Shown in pieces: positions 35,740 to 45,386 of a stretch of DNA of 64,000 bases. The notes beneath the pieces are model-generated. The model was not told the origin of the DNA, ran no database searches, and saw nothing but the letters and a program-made list of their open reading frames with translations. This stretch comes from Terriglobales bacterium. GTDB lineage: Bacteria; Acidobacteriota; Terriglobia; Terriglobales; Acidobacteriaceae. Location: assembly GCA_035487355.1 (NCBI GenBank), contig DATHMF010000020.1:62001-126000 (forward strand), given 5' to 3'. Numbering within the stretch: position 1 is the stretch's first letter; each line of letters starts with the position of its first letter. The position numbers were made by a program, and so were the translations under genes.

Positions 35740-38700
35740 TCAGCCGTTCGGGACCGGATTCTGAGAGACGCGGTCCTGCAACAGATTTTTGGCCAATTCA
35801 CTGGCGGTGTGCGCAATATTCATGTTGGCTGCAGGTGCGGTTGTTTTCTTCTTTTGTTTCAGGTCAGTCAACTCGTTCACGACCGCGATTAATTGCTCCT
35901 CTTGCACGGGCTTCACCAGGAACGCGGCGGCGCCTTCCTTGAGAGCGTGCTCCCTATATTTGACACCGGCGCGGGAGGTTACGACCACGACAGGAACACG
36001 ATTAATCTCAGGTTGCTCGCGAAGCAGGGCCAGCAGCTCGTATCCGTTGGTACGAGGCATCTCGAGGTCGGTAATCAGCAAGTCACAGTTGCTGCGGCCC
36101 AGCATTTCCAGCGCCTCCAGGCCGTCGGAGGCGAGCTTGACGCGGTAGCCGGCTTTTTCCAACATACGGCCGACAAACTTGCGTACGCTGATGGAGTCAT
36201 CAGCAAGAATAATGACTTTTTCTTCGGCCACAACATCGGTAGCCGCTGCGGGAACAGAGCTGTGGACCGCGGCGGCCATTTCGGGAGCGTAAATCCGCGT
36301 TACATTAGGATGGGTGTGGGCCATCAGCGGACGCCGCTCGGCAGATTCACCCACCAGCAACCGGTTCAGATCAACCAACAGAATCAAAGTGCCATCGGGA
36401 GCGATCGTAGTTCCGGGGAACAATTTCACGTTGCGCAGATATTCACCCAAGCTCTTGACCACGATTTCATCCTGGCGGAGAACGTCTTCAACAATTACGC
36501 CTACCTGCCGTCCGCTGGCACTGACCATCACCATGCGATAGTGGTCGTTGACCGGCTCAACCGGTTCCAGTTGAAGGAGCGCATCAAGCCGCACGACTTC
36601 GGTCACAACCTCGCGGACCTTGGTAAACAGCTTGCCGTCGGATTCTTCAAGGTCGTTGATCTTCACGCGACGAATCTCTTCCACAAAAGCCAGCGGGAAA
36701 GCAAAGGTAGAGCTGCCGCAGCGTACGAAAAGCGCCTGCGAGATGATAAGCGTCAGGGGAACCTTGAGGGTGAAACGCGTGCCCAGCAACTTTTGCGTAT
36801 CCACTTCAATCTCGGCATTCAAGGCATTCAGGTTGGCGCGCACAACGTCTAAACCAACGCCGCGTCCGGCCAGCTCGGTCTTATGAGGAGCGGTAGAGAA
36901 GCCGGGATGAAAGAGAAACTCCAGCAATTCGCGCTCACTCAGCTTGGGCGCGTCTGCGGCGCTTACCAGTCCTGCCTCGACTGCCGTGTTGCGTACGCGG
37001 TCAAAATCAATGCCATGGCCGTCGTCTTCCACCTCAATAAAAATGTGGTTGCCACGAGGATAGGCGCGCACGGCCACCTTGCCGACTTCACTTTTTCCGG
37101 CGTGATAACGGTCTACGCCGCGCTCCACGCCGTGGGCCACTGCGTTGCGTACCAGGTGAATGAGCGGATCGGAAATCTGCTGGATGATGTTGTTGTCGAG
37201 CTCGGTCTCTGCGCCAGAGAGCGCAAGCTCCACCTGCTTGCCGCTGGCCTTGGCGGCATCGCGGGCGGCGCGCGAAAGGCGGGTATAGAGATTGCCGATG
37301 GGCACCATACGCGCTCGCGTGATCTCATCCTGCAGACCACGGGTAAGCTTGGTGAAATCGTCCACGTCGGAATCCATGCGGCGCACCAGACGATCCACTT
37401 GGGTCAGAAGCTCTGCGATATCCGACGAAATTTCTGAGAGCGAGTGGGAAAAAACGCTGAAGTCGTCTTGGCGATCCAGCTCCAAATCGCCGAAATTGGG
37501 AAACTTGGTGCGGCTGGAGGTTTCCCGAAATAGGGAGGCTTCGCGCTCGCCGCTCACCCAGGCCGTCTCACCGCCAAAGCCGGATTTACTGAAACCGCCT
37601 CCCGGCTGCGAGGTTGGACGGGAGAGAGTGAGTTTGCCGAACTCGTATTTTTCCTGGAACTCGGAGATTTTTTCGGAGATGCGTTCCCTGGTGAAATTGA
37701 GGGCATCGGCCAAGCGCGCCAGCTCGGCCATGCGTCCGCGCATACGCGTGCGGTTGATCACCAACTCGCCTACCGCATTCAACATCTGGTCCAGGCGCTC
37801 GAGAGAGATGCGGACAGACTTAGACAGCGGCAAAGCGATAGGCTCATCCAGGCGGGCGGCAGGCAAAATCCGGATTTCTTCTTTCGCGGCTAGATTCTTC
37901 TCTGTGCGCGGCCGTTTCATCTCGATGCGAGCGAAAGGCTGCGGAGGTTGAGTCGGAGCTGGTTCAACGGAAGCTGCGGCGGATTTTTTTGCTGACGCGG
38001 ATTTTTTTCCTGGCTCGGCAGCTTTAGATTTCGCTTCGGTCTCTGCAGCTTGTTCTGGAGCTTCTTCCGGGGCGAGGCTCGCGATGCGAATCAGCAGCAA
38101 CTTGACCGAGAGCTGCAGCGTGGTTTCATCCGGCCATTGTTTGTAGAGGATCTTTTTCAGGACATCTACCGATTCCAGGCAGATATCCACAATTTCAGCG
38201 CTGGGTGGCAGCAATCCGTCACGCAGACGGCCTACCAGGTCTTCTGCGCGATGGGCCACGCGCGCAATGCGCCGCCATCCTACTTGTGCCGCTGCGCCCT
38301 TCACCGTATGAATTGCGCGAAAAAGACGATGAATGTCTTCATTGGCGTGTGGATTGGCTTCAAGCGAGAGCAGGCACTCGGTCACAACCTGGAGATGTTC
38401 TTCTGCTTCAGGAATAAAAAACTCCAGGACTTCCTGGGATATTTCGCCATCCGGGGGCAGGTCGGCAATTTGAATTTCCGCCTGCGGTGCAGCAGAAATA
38501 ATCGGCTCTTCCGCGACTCCCTGCCATAGGGCAGCGCCTGCGGCTGAAGGCACAGCTTTTCCGGTCTTGGAAGCAACCGCCGGTCCCTGCTGCTTGAACG
38601 CAAATGGATACTTCTTGCGGAAGGCATTGATGTCTTCGGTTGTCTCAACTCCGTTGGTGTTGATCATCAGAAGATCAGACTCGAGGAGAGCGCCGGCTTC

Positions 38701-38994
38701 TGAGATAAACTCCACGATCGGCGCGGTCGCATCTGCTCCCAGGGTCGTATTCATGGCGTACTGAAAGATGTGCGCCAGCTTGCCGGCAATTTCGGAAAAT
38801 AGCGGGAAGCCACTGGAAGCAGCACTCTCCCGCAAGGTCTGCGCCGAAACGAAAAGCCGCTCAATATCTTCCGGCATGGGATAGGGATCCAGCAGAAGGC
38901 CGGAATACTCGCGCAGAAATTGCAAATGCTTGGAAGCGTTGTGCAGAAAGGTTTCCGCGGATGGCGCAAGACGATGGGGAGGCGTTTTTTTCAT
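35740..38994 (-). CDS. Hybrid chemotaxis histidine kinase CheA with C-terminal receiver
   Basis: 1084 residues. Order: a degenerate HPt-like module (about 15-125) in which the phospho-His position is Gln52 (AQTLRESA); a linker; a second HPt with intact His229 (AIHTVKGAA); a Pro/Lys/Ala-rich linker; the dimerisation helices (LDQMLNAVGELVINRTRMRG); an ATPase domain with HLVRNAVAHGVE, DDGHGID and GRGVGLDVV; a CheW-like domain; and a receiver (about 926-1044) with phospho-acceptor Asp976 and Lys1028. The attached receiver makes it a CheA-CheY hybrid, as in FrzE- or ChpA-type systems. ATG 38994 overlaps the cheR stop by 4 bases. It is last in the leftward chemosensory set. Confidence 0.93.
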   Translation of the reverse strand: MKKTPPHRLAPSAETFLHNASKHLQFLREYSGLLLDPYPMPEDIERLFVSAQTLRESAASSGFPLFSEIAGKLAHIFQYAMNTTLGADATAPIVEFISEAGALLESDLLMINTNGVETTEDINAFRKKYPFAFKQQGPAVASKTGKAVPSAAGAALWQGVAEEPIISAAPQAEIQIADLPPDGEISQEVLEFFIPEAEEHLQVVTECLLSLEANPHANEDIHRLFRAIHTVKGAAAQVGWRRIARVAHRAEDLVGRLRDGLLPPSAEIVDICLESVDVLKKILYKQWPDETTLQLSVKLLLIRIASLAPEEAPEQAAETEAKSKAAEPGKKSASAKKSAAASVEPAPTQPPQPFARIEMKRPRTEKNLAAKEEIRILPAARLDEPIALPLSKSVRISLERLDQMLNAVGELVINRTRMRGRMAELARLADALNFTRERISEKISEFQEKYEFGKLTLSRPTSQPGGGFSKSGFGGETAWVSGEREASLFRETSSRTKFPNFGDLELDRQDDFSVFSHSLSEISSDIAELLTQVDRLVRRMDSDVDDFTKLTRGLQDEITRARMVPIGNLYTRLSRAARDAAKASGKQVELALSGAETELDNNIIQQISDPLIHLVRNAVAHGVERGVDRYHAGKSEVGKVAVRAYPRGNHIFIEVEDDGHGIDFDRVRNTAVEAGLVSAADAPKLSERELLEFLFHPGFSTAPHKTELAGRGVGLDVVRANLNALNAEIEVDTQKLLGTRFTLKVPLTLIISQALFVRCGSSTFAFPLAFVEEIRRVKINDLEESDGKLFTKVREVVTEVVRLDALLQLEPVEPVNDHYRMVMVSASGRQVGVIVEDVLRQDEIVVKSLGEYLRNVKLFPGTTIAPDGTLILLVDLNRLLVGESAERRPLMAHTHPNVTRIYAPEMAAAVHSSVPAAATDVVAEEKVIILADDSISVRKFVGRMLEKAGYRVKLASDGLEALEMLGRSNCDLLITDLEMPRTNGYELLALLREQPEINRVPVVVVTSRAGVKYREHALKEGAAAFLVKPVQEEQLIAVVNELTDLKQKKKTTAPAANMNIAHTASELAKNLLQDRVSQNPVPNG

Positions 38995-39917
38995 GCGTTC
39001 TTCTCCCGTTCGGCTTTCCGTTCAGCCTTTCCGTTGTGGCGAGCCATCCCGTGCACGCCCTTGCTGGGTTTGGGTGCAATCGGTTTCTGGTACAGAATGA
39101 AATCACCGTGCGTCGAGGCCTCGAATTTTCCACTCGCCCTGGGGATGGGCTCTTCGTGCCCAACAAAAAGATATCCTCCGGATTCGAGGTACTCGTAAAA
39201 ACGGTGGACCAGCGCAGCGCGGCGCGTCTCACTGAAGTAATTCAGCACATTGACGCAAAAGATAATGTCGAAGCGGCCCATATACACGGATTGCGTCAAA
39301 TTCATTTGCGCGAAGGAGACCATGTTGCGCACCTGGGGCCGAACCAGGTATTGATCACCCAGCCGGGTGAAATACGTTTCTTTTTGCCGGGGACTGAGCG
39401 CCACAAGCGACTGCGCCGAATAAAGACCGCGCTCAGCCTGTTGCAGAGATTTTCGGCTGATGTCGGTGGCCAGAATGTGAATGTTCCAGGCGCCGGCAAA
39501 CTCCAGCGAATCGCAAATCCCCATGGCGATGGAATAAGGTTCCTCACCGGTGGCGCATCCTGCGCTCCATATTCGCAGGCTGCGGGGATTCTCCCAGAAC
39601 TTTTTCTGGTGCATCTCGCGCAGCACCTTTTTTTCGAATACGGTGAAAACGGAAGGATGGCGCAAGAAATGAGTTTCCTGGGCCAGCAGGTGTTCCAGCA
39701 GCTCATCGTATTCCAGGCTGGAAGCACGCACAACGCGCAGCAGGTCTGAGACATGCGGCATTTTTCTTGCGCGCATGTATTCGTGAATCCGGACTGGGAA
39801 GTGACGCTCCTGGGAATTGTCGAAAAGAATTCCAGAACGTTCTGCAATATGCGCGCAGACCTCGGAAAGCTCATGCCCGGTCACGGTCACGTTCGCGGAT
39901 TGGTTTTTTTCCGTCAT
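38991..39917 (-). CDS. CheR-type MCP methyltransferase
   Basis: 308 residues. The N-terminal helical CheR domain (GILFDNSQERHFPVRIHEYM) is followed by the SAM-binding domain with IWSAGCATGEEPYSIAM, ILATDIS and DIIFCVNVLNYFS. It methylates Glu residues of the partner MCP. The tail (about 275-308) is rich in Lys, Arg and Glu. This set contains no cheB; the only cheB is in the second cluster, so demethylation may be shared. Confidence 0.92.
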   Translation of the reverse strand: MTEKNQSANVTVTGHELSEVCAHIAERSGILFDNSQERHFPVRIHEYMRARKMPHVSDLLRVVRASSLEYDELLEHLLAQETHFLRHPSVFTVFEKKVLREMHQKKFWENPRSLRIWSAGCATGEEPYSIAMGICDSLEFAGAWNIHILATDISRKSLQQAERGLYSAQSLVALSPRQKETYFTRLGDQYLVRPQVRNMVSFAQMNLTQSVYMGRFDIIFCVNVLNYFSETRRAALVHRFYEYLESGGYLFVGHEEPIPRASGKFEASTHGDFILYQKPIAPKPSKGVHGMARHNGKAERKAEREKNA

Positions 39918-39996
39918 TCGACGGGGTGTCAGTCCAGGGCCAGTCTTGTCTCAATGAACGAAGTGCTTATCGCCGCCGTACGGACCTTGCCGGATA

Positions 39997-41433
39997 TTAT
40001 CTCTGGGAAGCGGCCATGATTTCCACTACATTTCCGGCCACCGGCGCCGGCGAGCTGATGCGGAACTGCGACAGTGCTTCATTCAACTGTTCGGAGAGCT
40101 TTACCATGTTCTCAACCGTGCGGGTTGTCTGGCGAGCACCTTGCGATGTTTGCCGTGTGATGTTGCTGATAATTTGCATCGCCTGGGCCACACCCTCCGT
40201 ACCACGCACCTGCTGCTTGGAGGCAAGAGAAATTTGCTGTACCAGGTCCGCCGACTGACGGACCACGATGGAAATGGCTTCCAGTGCCCTGCCCGCCTGG
40301 TCGGCAAGACGCGCCCCCACTTCCACCTCCTTGGTGCCCTCTTCCATCACCACCATGGCGTCGTTGGTTTCAGCCTGGATGGCTTTGATGAGAGCAGCGA
40401 TATCTTTCGTGGCGGTACGTGAATGCTCCGCCAGCTTGCGTACTTCGTCGGCAACCACGGCAAAGCCGCGTCCAGCCTCGCCGGCACGCGCCGCCTCAAT
40501 GGCTGCATTCAGGGCCAACAGGTTGGTCTGCTCGGTAATGTCGTTGATTACCTTCACAATCTCAGAGATTTCCAGAGAGCGTTCGCCCAGTGATTTGACC
40601 TTCCTGGCCGTGGCCTGCACCGAAGCCCGGATGCGTTGCATGCCCTCCAGCGTGTCGCGCACAGAACGGTTGCCTTGTTCAGCAGCATCAAGGGCGCGGC
40701 GCGCGGCCTCTGCGCTGGCTTCCGCATTATTGGAGACTTGCTTCATGGAGCGAGTGAGCTCTTCTACCGCAGAGGAAGTATTGCCGATCTCCTGGTCCTG
40801 TTGCGTAGCGCCACTGGCCATCTGCTCGGAAGAGACCAGAATCTCGTTGGCGCTGCTGGAGACATCAATCGCCGCCTTGCGTACGCGCTCGAGCAGCTTG
40901 GTAAAGTTGTCGAGCATGTCGTTGACCGAATCCACCACGTTGCCCAGGGCATCATCGGTTACAGTGCCGCGCAGGCTCAGGTCACCACGGGCAATCTGGC
41001 TGGTAATGGTGAGAAATTCAGTGACGCTCTTCTGCAGGGCTTCCTGGGCCTCTTGGTTGTAGAGCTGGAGGACGACCTTTTCCATGGTGTGATTCAGATT
41101 GTCGGCAATCAGGCCAAAATCGTCGTGAGTTTCGATCTGTACTCGCGAACGGTAGTCGCCGCTTTCCAGTTTCTCGGAAAAATCGGTAAGTTCCTGCACC
41201 GGCTCGATCAGCTTCTTTCCTAAAAACCAGATCAGCCCCACGGGCAATGCACAGGCAATCAAGTAGGCGAACCACATCTTTATTGCCGAAGTACCCGACC
41301 AATTCCCAACGTCGAAAACACCCGCTTCAGGTGATTGCCTGCCCGCGCTGTAAGACAAAAACAGAACTGTAAAGATGGCAACGATATTCACTGCCACCAA
41401 TATCCATAAGACCGTCTTTAACTGGCCTTTCAT
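39997..41433 (-). CDS. Methyl-accepting chemotaxis protein with minimal periplasmic part
   Basis: 478 residues from ATG 41433, with GGAGG 5-6 bases upstream. Two membrane helices (about 8-28 and 53-72) enclose only about 25 periplasmic residues, so it lacks a classical ligand-binding domain. A HAMP region and the signalling domain follow, with the hairpin tip [20 protein letters not shown] and [18 protein letters not shown]. Sensing may be of membrane state or through a partner. It lies between cheW and cheR in the leftward set. Confidence 0.93.
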   Translation of the reverse strand: MKGQLKTVLWILVAVNIVAIFTVLFLSYSAGRQSPEAGVFDVGNWSGTSAIKMWFAYLIACALPVGLIWFLGKKLIEPVQELTDFSEKLESGDYRSRVQIETHDDFGLIADNLNHTMEKVVLQLYNQEAQEALQKSVTEFLTITSQIARGDLSLRGTVTDDALGNVVDSVNDMLDNFTKLLERVRKAAIDVSSSANEILVSSEQMASGATQQDQEIGNTSSAVEELTRSMKQVSNNAEASAEAARRALDAAEQGNRSVRDTLEGMQRIRASVQATARKVKSLGERSLEISEIVKVINDITEQTNLLALNAAIEAARAGEAGRGFAVVADEVRKLAEHSRTATKDIAALIKAIQAETNDAMVVMEEGTKEVEVGARLADQAGRALEAISIVVRQSADLVQQISLASKQQVRGTEGVAQAMQIISNITRQTSQGARQTTRTVENMVKLSEQLNEALSQFRISSPAPVAGNVVEIMAASQR

Positions 41434-41508
41434 AACTGCCTCCACAACCAAACCCAGTCCCAGAAATAAACTCGCCGTTGCTGAGAACTGAGAAACGACA
41501 AACTGCTT

Positions 41509-42093
41509 CTAAATCACTCCTATTGAAAATGCCTCTGCCATGCCTCTCAAATCAAGCGCCAAGGCCAAACGATCTTCCTCATGCCGCAGCATGCCGCAGC
41601 AGTGGCTTATGCCGCTCGGCGCCTCTTCCAATTGCAGCGGCCCGGAGCTGGCAAATGTTCCAATCACCTCATCGGCAGCAATTCCTAATCGCACGACGTC
41701 CTGCCCCGGTTCTTGTGACAACACGGCTACAACCACATGCCGCGGGAGCAGGTCCGGCCTGCGGCCCTCGCTGAAGGCGATATCGACAATCGGCACAATC
41801 GCACCGCGCAAATTGAAAATTCCCATCAAAAACGCCGGAGCCAGCGGAACAGGCGTAACCGCCGGCCACTCCACTACCTCTTCCAACTCCAGCATGGAAA
41901 GGCAAAACCGTTCCCTGCCGGCACGGAAGACGCAATACTGTCGCTCGGGAAGTCTCTTCTGCAGGTCGGCTTCAACCGGCTCATTCAAACTCTGCTGGTC
42001 TAGATTCTGTTGGTCTAAATTCTGTTGCTCCTGGCTTTGTGCTTCCTGCGAAGCCGGTTGTACGGCCGGTTCGACTTGTCTTCTGTCAGCCAA
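41509..42093 (-). CDS. CheW-like coupling protein with a Gln-rich N-terminal extension
   Basis: 194 residues from TTG 42093, the only usable start since an in-frame stop lies just upstream. A Gln-rich leader of about 45 residues carries a short tandem repeat (NLDQQ twice, then a variant), encoded by 15-base units. The CheW fold follows: YCVFRAGRERFCLSMLELEE, then GIFNLRGAIVPIVDIA. CheW links MCP to CheA. It is preceded by a sigma54-type promoter 46 bases upstream. Confidence 0.85.
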   Translation of the reverse strand: MADRRQVEPAVQPASQEAQSQEQQNLDQQNLDQQSLNEPVEADLQKRLPERQYCVFRAGRERFCLSMLELEEVVEWPAVTPVPLAPAFLMGIFNLRGAIVPIVDIAFSEGRRPDLLPRHVVVAVLSQEPGQDVVRLGIAADEVIGTFASSGPLQLEEAPSGISHCCGMLRHEEDRLALALDLRGMAEAFSIGVI

Positions 42094-42138
42094 GAGATCA
42101 ATTCTGCTTTCTGCTTATGTAATTATCCCAGTGAAAGG

Positions 42139-42155
42139 TGCAATTGTTCAGCCAC
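42139..42155 (-). promoter_or_regulatory. Sigma54-type promoter upstream of leftward cheW
   Basis: Read leftward: TGGCTG, 5 bases, TTGCAC, giving GG-N10-GC spacing and an exact TTGCA -12 element. The predicted start near 42129 is about 36 bases before the cheW start. An inverted repeat GTCTCA-N3-TGAGAC lies about 120-135 bases upstream, a normal distance for an enhancer. Confidence 0.7.
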
Positions 42156-42237
42156 AGCATCTCACCTGTCACTGAATGATTAACAATATTTTTAATTGCC
42201 AAGTAAATCAGATATTTACCGCAAATTTTCAGATGAA

Positions 42238-43017
42238 TTATGCGCCGGAGACAGGAGACTGAGATACACGGGCTGTCTCAGAATGAGACCCTTTTTCGGC
42301 AAACTGCATTTCGCTCTCCAATGAAGAAAAGCGCTGCATTACTTCGTGCATACGCATCGCCATGGTGTGAATGGTATGCACCTGATCGCGGGCTTCTGCA
42401 CTGAGCATGCCCGGTTCGAGCAGCAGAAGCTCGGCATTTCCAAGGACCGAGGTCAAACAGTTATTTAAGCCGTGGCGCATTTCCAGCATGTAACGGCCCA
42501 GGGTGGCATGGCGCTGGCTGGCCGCCACTACCTGCTCAGCGTGCTGAAGATAACGTTGGGCTTCGGCGCGACGAAGTATCTCGCCCGCCATTTGAATCAG
42601 GACATCGAGCCAACCATCGGTCTGGCGCAAAACCAGCGCCCGCGGACGCATACTGCGAACCTGGCTGGCATCGCCATCGGCTGCCACCACCAGGGCCGGA
42701 ATGCCGGAATTTTCCAGCGCCGACAAGACTGCTTCACGGCCGCGGACCCGCGGACCGAGAATCGCAATTCCGTGAACGGAAAAGTTCGCAGTCTGGCATA
42801 AGTCGCTGCTCATCAAGGTGAAAGCCGGAACGAGACGTTCCATCTGCCAGCGGCCGACAACGCTACGGGCAAATTCGGCCTCGTCGGCAATGATCAGCAC
42901 AGCTTCGTTGACGGCAAACCCGTTGGTCTCTTCGGGCGGATTTTGACCACTCGCAGGATGCCCATTATGGGACTGCGGCGTGCTGGCGGATTCGGTCGCG
43001 ATTCGTTTTTCGTTCAT
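42238..43017 (-). CDS. Receiver-like plus histidine-kinase dimerisation protein without ATPase
   Basis: 259 residues. After a polar leader (about 1-35), residues 38-145 look like a receiver-type alpha/beta domain (AVLIIADEAEFARSVVG) without a convincing phospho-acceptor Asp. Residues about 160-240 resemble a HisKA helical hairpin, with RHGLNNCLTSVLGNAELLLL in place of the usual H-E-(L/I)-x-(N/T)-P-L. No HATPase domain follows and the gene ends normally. It could be a dimerisation or phosphotransfer adaptor, or a decayed kinase. Its last codons contain the GTCTCA inverted repeat. Confidence 0.7.
   Translation of the reverse strand: MNEKRIATESASTPQSHNGHPASGQNPPEETNGFAVNEAVLIIADEAEFARSVVGRWQMERLVPAFTLMSSDLCQTANFSVHGIAILGPRVRGREAVLSALENSGIPALVVAADGDASQVRSMRPRALVLRQTDGWLDVLIQMAGEILRRAEAQRYLQHAEQVVAASQRHATLGRYMLEMRHGLNNCLTSVLGNAELLLLEPGMLSAEARDQVHTIHTMAMRMHEVMQRFSSLESEMQFAEKGSHSETARVSQSPVSGA
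42275..42289. promoter_or_regulatory. GTCTCA-N3-TGAGAC inverted repeat, probable activator site
   Basis: A perfect 6-bp inverted repeat (GTCTCAGAATGAGAC) inside the 3' end of the upstream coding region and upstream of the cheW sigma54-type promoter. The same motif recurs at 45499, 50273, 50323 and 50392. Confidence 0.65.
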
Positions 43018-43062
43018 AACATCCGTCTTTGAACCGTTCCTCAGCGGCCTTCTATAAAAACT

Positions 43063-44799
43063 CTACTTAGCAAGCTTCTCGGCTTCCTCAATGATCATGA
43101 GGAGGCGCTTGCTGGTGGCTGCCAGATTTACCGTGCTATCAATATCGTTGTTCTGCTTGGCAACCGAAACTCTTGCCTGAATCTTTGCCGATTCATACTT
43201 GGCAACATGGATGGCGGAGCGCAGGTCGGTAGCAGAGCCTCCGTGTTTGCGCAATTCCATCTGCGCTGCCAGGAATGCACGGGCGGCTACAGAGCGCTGC
43301 AGCGTCTCGGAAGTCTCGTCTCCCCCTTTGAGAAAAGCAGCAACTTCCCAGGTAGAGAGCATGAGTTTTATGTTCCCCACCGTAACACTGGCCACCGCGG
43401 GAGTCTTAATGTTGTTGCTGGCCAACTCCTGCGGAATCTTGTGCTGGATGGCCTGCAAATCGGCAATCACAACCGGCGTCGGAGTGGTAATGACTGGATT
43501 CGGCGACGGGATGGCCTTTTCCGGCGTAACCACTGGCCTCGCCGGTACGGGCGCAATCACGGGAGAGAAAGTTTTTTCTGGCGTGACCACCACCGAAGAT
43601 CTCTCTGCCTGGAAAACCGGTGGCATCTCCAATTTCTTTTCGGCAATCGGCTCCCTGGCTGGCGGCGGTGAAAAAGTTGCAGCCGGCGCAGGCGGTGTGG
43701 GAGGAGGAGCAGAGAATACTGGTGGCGGTGGTGGCGCGGGGCTTGGCGGCGCCTTTGGAGCTGCTACCGAAGCAATTGCATCTCTGACAGCAGAACTTGT
43801 TGATGGCGGCGGCACATCGGCTCTGGGAGCACCGTTGCTGGAGTGATCGGTAACCGCCTGCATCATGGCATCTTCGGAGAAATCGGCTTCTGGCGGAACT
43901 GCGATCGATCCTTTTTCAGGAGCAAGCGCCAGGGCCTCTTCCACGGCGCCGCGGATTTCGATCAGCTCCTTAAAATTCTGCCCGGCGGCATAGGCGGCAC
44001 GGAAGGGCTTTTTCCATTCCTGGCAAACCTGGCGCAGGTTTTCGAGTGTTTCCATCGGGCCCAGGCTGGCGCGCACGCAATTCACCGTACGCACTCCACG
44101 TTGCTCCAATTCGTTGATGGAGAAGCGAATGGCGTGCAGGTCAGCCGCAATCAACCGGACAAAAGTACGCCTGACCAGAAAATTGAATCGCGCAATCGCA
44201 ACCAGGGCGGTTGGGCCAAAATACATATCACCAGCACTGGTCTTAAGCTCGCGCATTTTTTCCAGGATGCCTTCCCCCAGCAGGTCGCGCAGGCTGTGGA
44301 GCGTATCCAGGTCCTTGGCGCCGCGGTCGAGCGGCTCCAGCCACTTAGGCGGATGCAGCCCTACTTCTCCCAAGATTGGTTCCAGGACCTGCGCTACCTC
44401 TTCAAATTCCACATCGCGCTCGTAAAAACCTGTAGGAGCACAAGAAGAAAGATATTGCACGAGAAGAAAATCAACTTTGTCGCGATCAGATTCGGTTTTG
44501 GTTTCCTTCTGCAGGTGATGATTGACCAGAGAGCGCAAATTATCTTCGGTACCAAGCCGGGACGTCTGCAAAAGCTGGCGGAGCTGATGCACATGAACCC
44601 GCTCATCCATTTGCGCGAACCATCTCTGGATGTTCTGAAGGCTCTCGGGCTCACTGCGGTCAATGGGAGACTCCAGTTCACGGCAAGGAAGCAAACCCAC
44701 AGAGAACCGTTCCAGCAGGGAGCTGTAGACGGTATAAAGCTTGCGGGCCTCACGCCAGTAAGCAGCAACTTCCGTGATTGGCTTGGCGGTTGTAGTCAT
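43063..44799 (-). CDS. Chemosensory-cluster protein of unknown function with a proline-rich linker
   Basis: 578 residues from ATG 44799, overlapping the preceding gene by 4 bases. The N-terminal 300 residues are mainly helical with no recognisable domain (e.g. MYFGPTALVAIARFNFLVRR). Residues about 325-435 are rich in Pro, Ala and Val. The C-terminal 120 residues are helical and charged (WEVAAFLKGGDETSETLQRS). There is no signal peptide or membrane segment. Position between a PilZ-like gene and the kinase remnant suggests a cytoplasmic scaffold or output component of the array. This is inference from position only. Confidence 0.75.
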   Translation of the reverse strand: MTTTAKPITEVAAYWREARKLYTVYSSLLERFSVGLLPCRELESPIDRSEPESLQNIQRWFAQMDERVHVHQLRQLLQTSRLGTEDNLRSLVNHHLQKETKTESDRDKVDFLLVQYLSSCAPTGFYERDVEFEEVAQVLEPILGEVGLHPPKWLEPLDRGAKDLDTLHSLRDLLGEGILEKMRELKTSAGDMYFGPTALVAIARFNFLVRRTFVRLIAADLHAIRFSINELEQRGVRTVNCVRASLGPMETLENLRQVCQEWKKPFRAAYAAGQNFKELIEIRGAVEEALALAPEKGSIAVPPEADFSEDAMMQAVTDHSSNGAPRADVPPPSTSSAVRDAIASVAAPKAPPSPAPPPPPVFSAPPPTPPAPAATFSPPPAREPIAEKKLEMPPVFQAERSSVVVTPEKTFSPVIAPVPARPVVTPEKAIPSPNPVITTPTPVVIADLQAIQHKIPQELASNNIKTPAVASVTVGNIKLMLSTWEVAAFLKGGDETSETLQRSVAARAFLAAQMELRKHGGSATDLRSAIHVAKYESAKIQARVSVAKQNNDIDSTVNLAATSKRLLMIIEEAEKLAK

Positions 44800-45206
44800 G
44801 CCTTGATGATCCAGTTGCTAATCTCGTGGCTAAAGCGGGCAGCCACCACGGTCTTTCCGTTGTGATACTGCACAGCAATCACCGCGGCCTCAAAACGGAG
44901 AGAGCCGTCTGCGTTTTCCAAGCGCACTCTGTCTTCGAACTCCAACGGCAAGGAGGAAATAAATAGGACCTCCTGTGAAGTACCGACTTCGATTAGCGTG
45001 TTCTCACTCAAAACGTGCTCCGCGGGTTCAACCCCCTGGGCGTTCAGCGCGGTCACGCGCACCGGAATGCGCATGGGAGTTGCGCCCGGGAAAAACTGCG
45101 CCAGCTTGGTTACAGGTGATTCTTGCGCTGCGCCAGCAGTGGCCGCGTCAGCCCGTGACCGGGGCTGCGATTTCCAATCAACTGCAGCTTGGTTGGACAC
45201 TGTCAC
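44796..45206 (-). CDS. PilZ-like domain protein
   Basis: 136 residues from GTG 45206, with GGAG 8 bases upstream. After a polar leader of about 40 residues it has the beta-barrel pattern of PilZ-type proteins: MRIPVRVTALNAQG, SENTLIEVGTSQEVLFISSL and VIAVQYHNGKTVVAARFSH. The c-di-GMP motifs (RxxxR and D/NxSxxG) are not clearly conserved, so nucleotide binding is doubtful. It is the first gene of the leftward chemosensory set and overlaps the next start by 4 bases. Confidence 0.6.
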   Translation of the reverse strand: MTVSNQAAVDWKSQPRSRADAATAGAAQESPVTKLAQFFPGATPMRIPVRVTALNAQGVEPAEHVLSENTLIEVGTSQEVLFISSLPLEFEDRVRLENADGSLRFEAAVIAVQYHNGKTVVAARFSHEISNWIIKA

Positions 45207-45221
45207 CTCAACTCTCCACTC

Positions 45222-45236
45222 GTCTCAAAATGAATC
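45222..45236. promoter_or_regulatory. Weak GTCTCA-type site in the PilZ-gene leader
   Basis: GTCTCA-AAA-TGAATC matches the recurring inverted repeat with two mismatches in the right arm. It lies just upstream of GTG 45206, downstream of the candidate promoter. Confidence 0.3.
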
Positions 45237-45386
45237 AGATGACACCAACAACGTTTCCCATCCTTAGCTCGGAGAAAGCGAAATTGGAATTGGGGTCGCG
45301 CCTTCACCAAAACCATTTCTGCAAGCAAAGTTTTATTCAATCCAGGCAGAAACGTTGCGAGTAGTGAAGCTGACCTCTTAAGGTAA

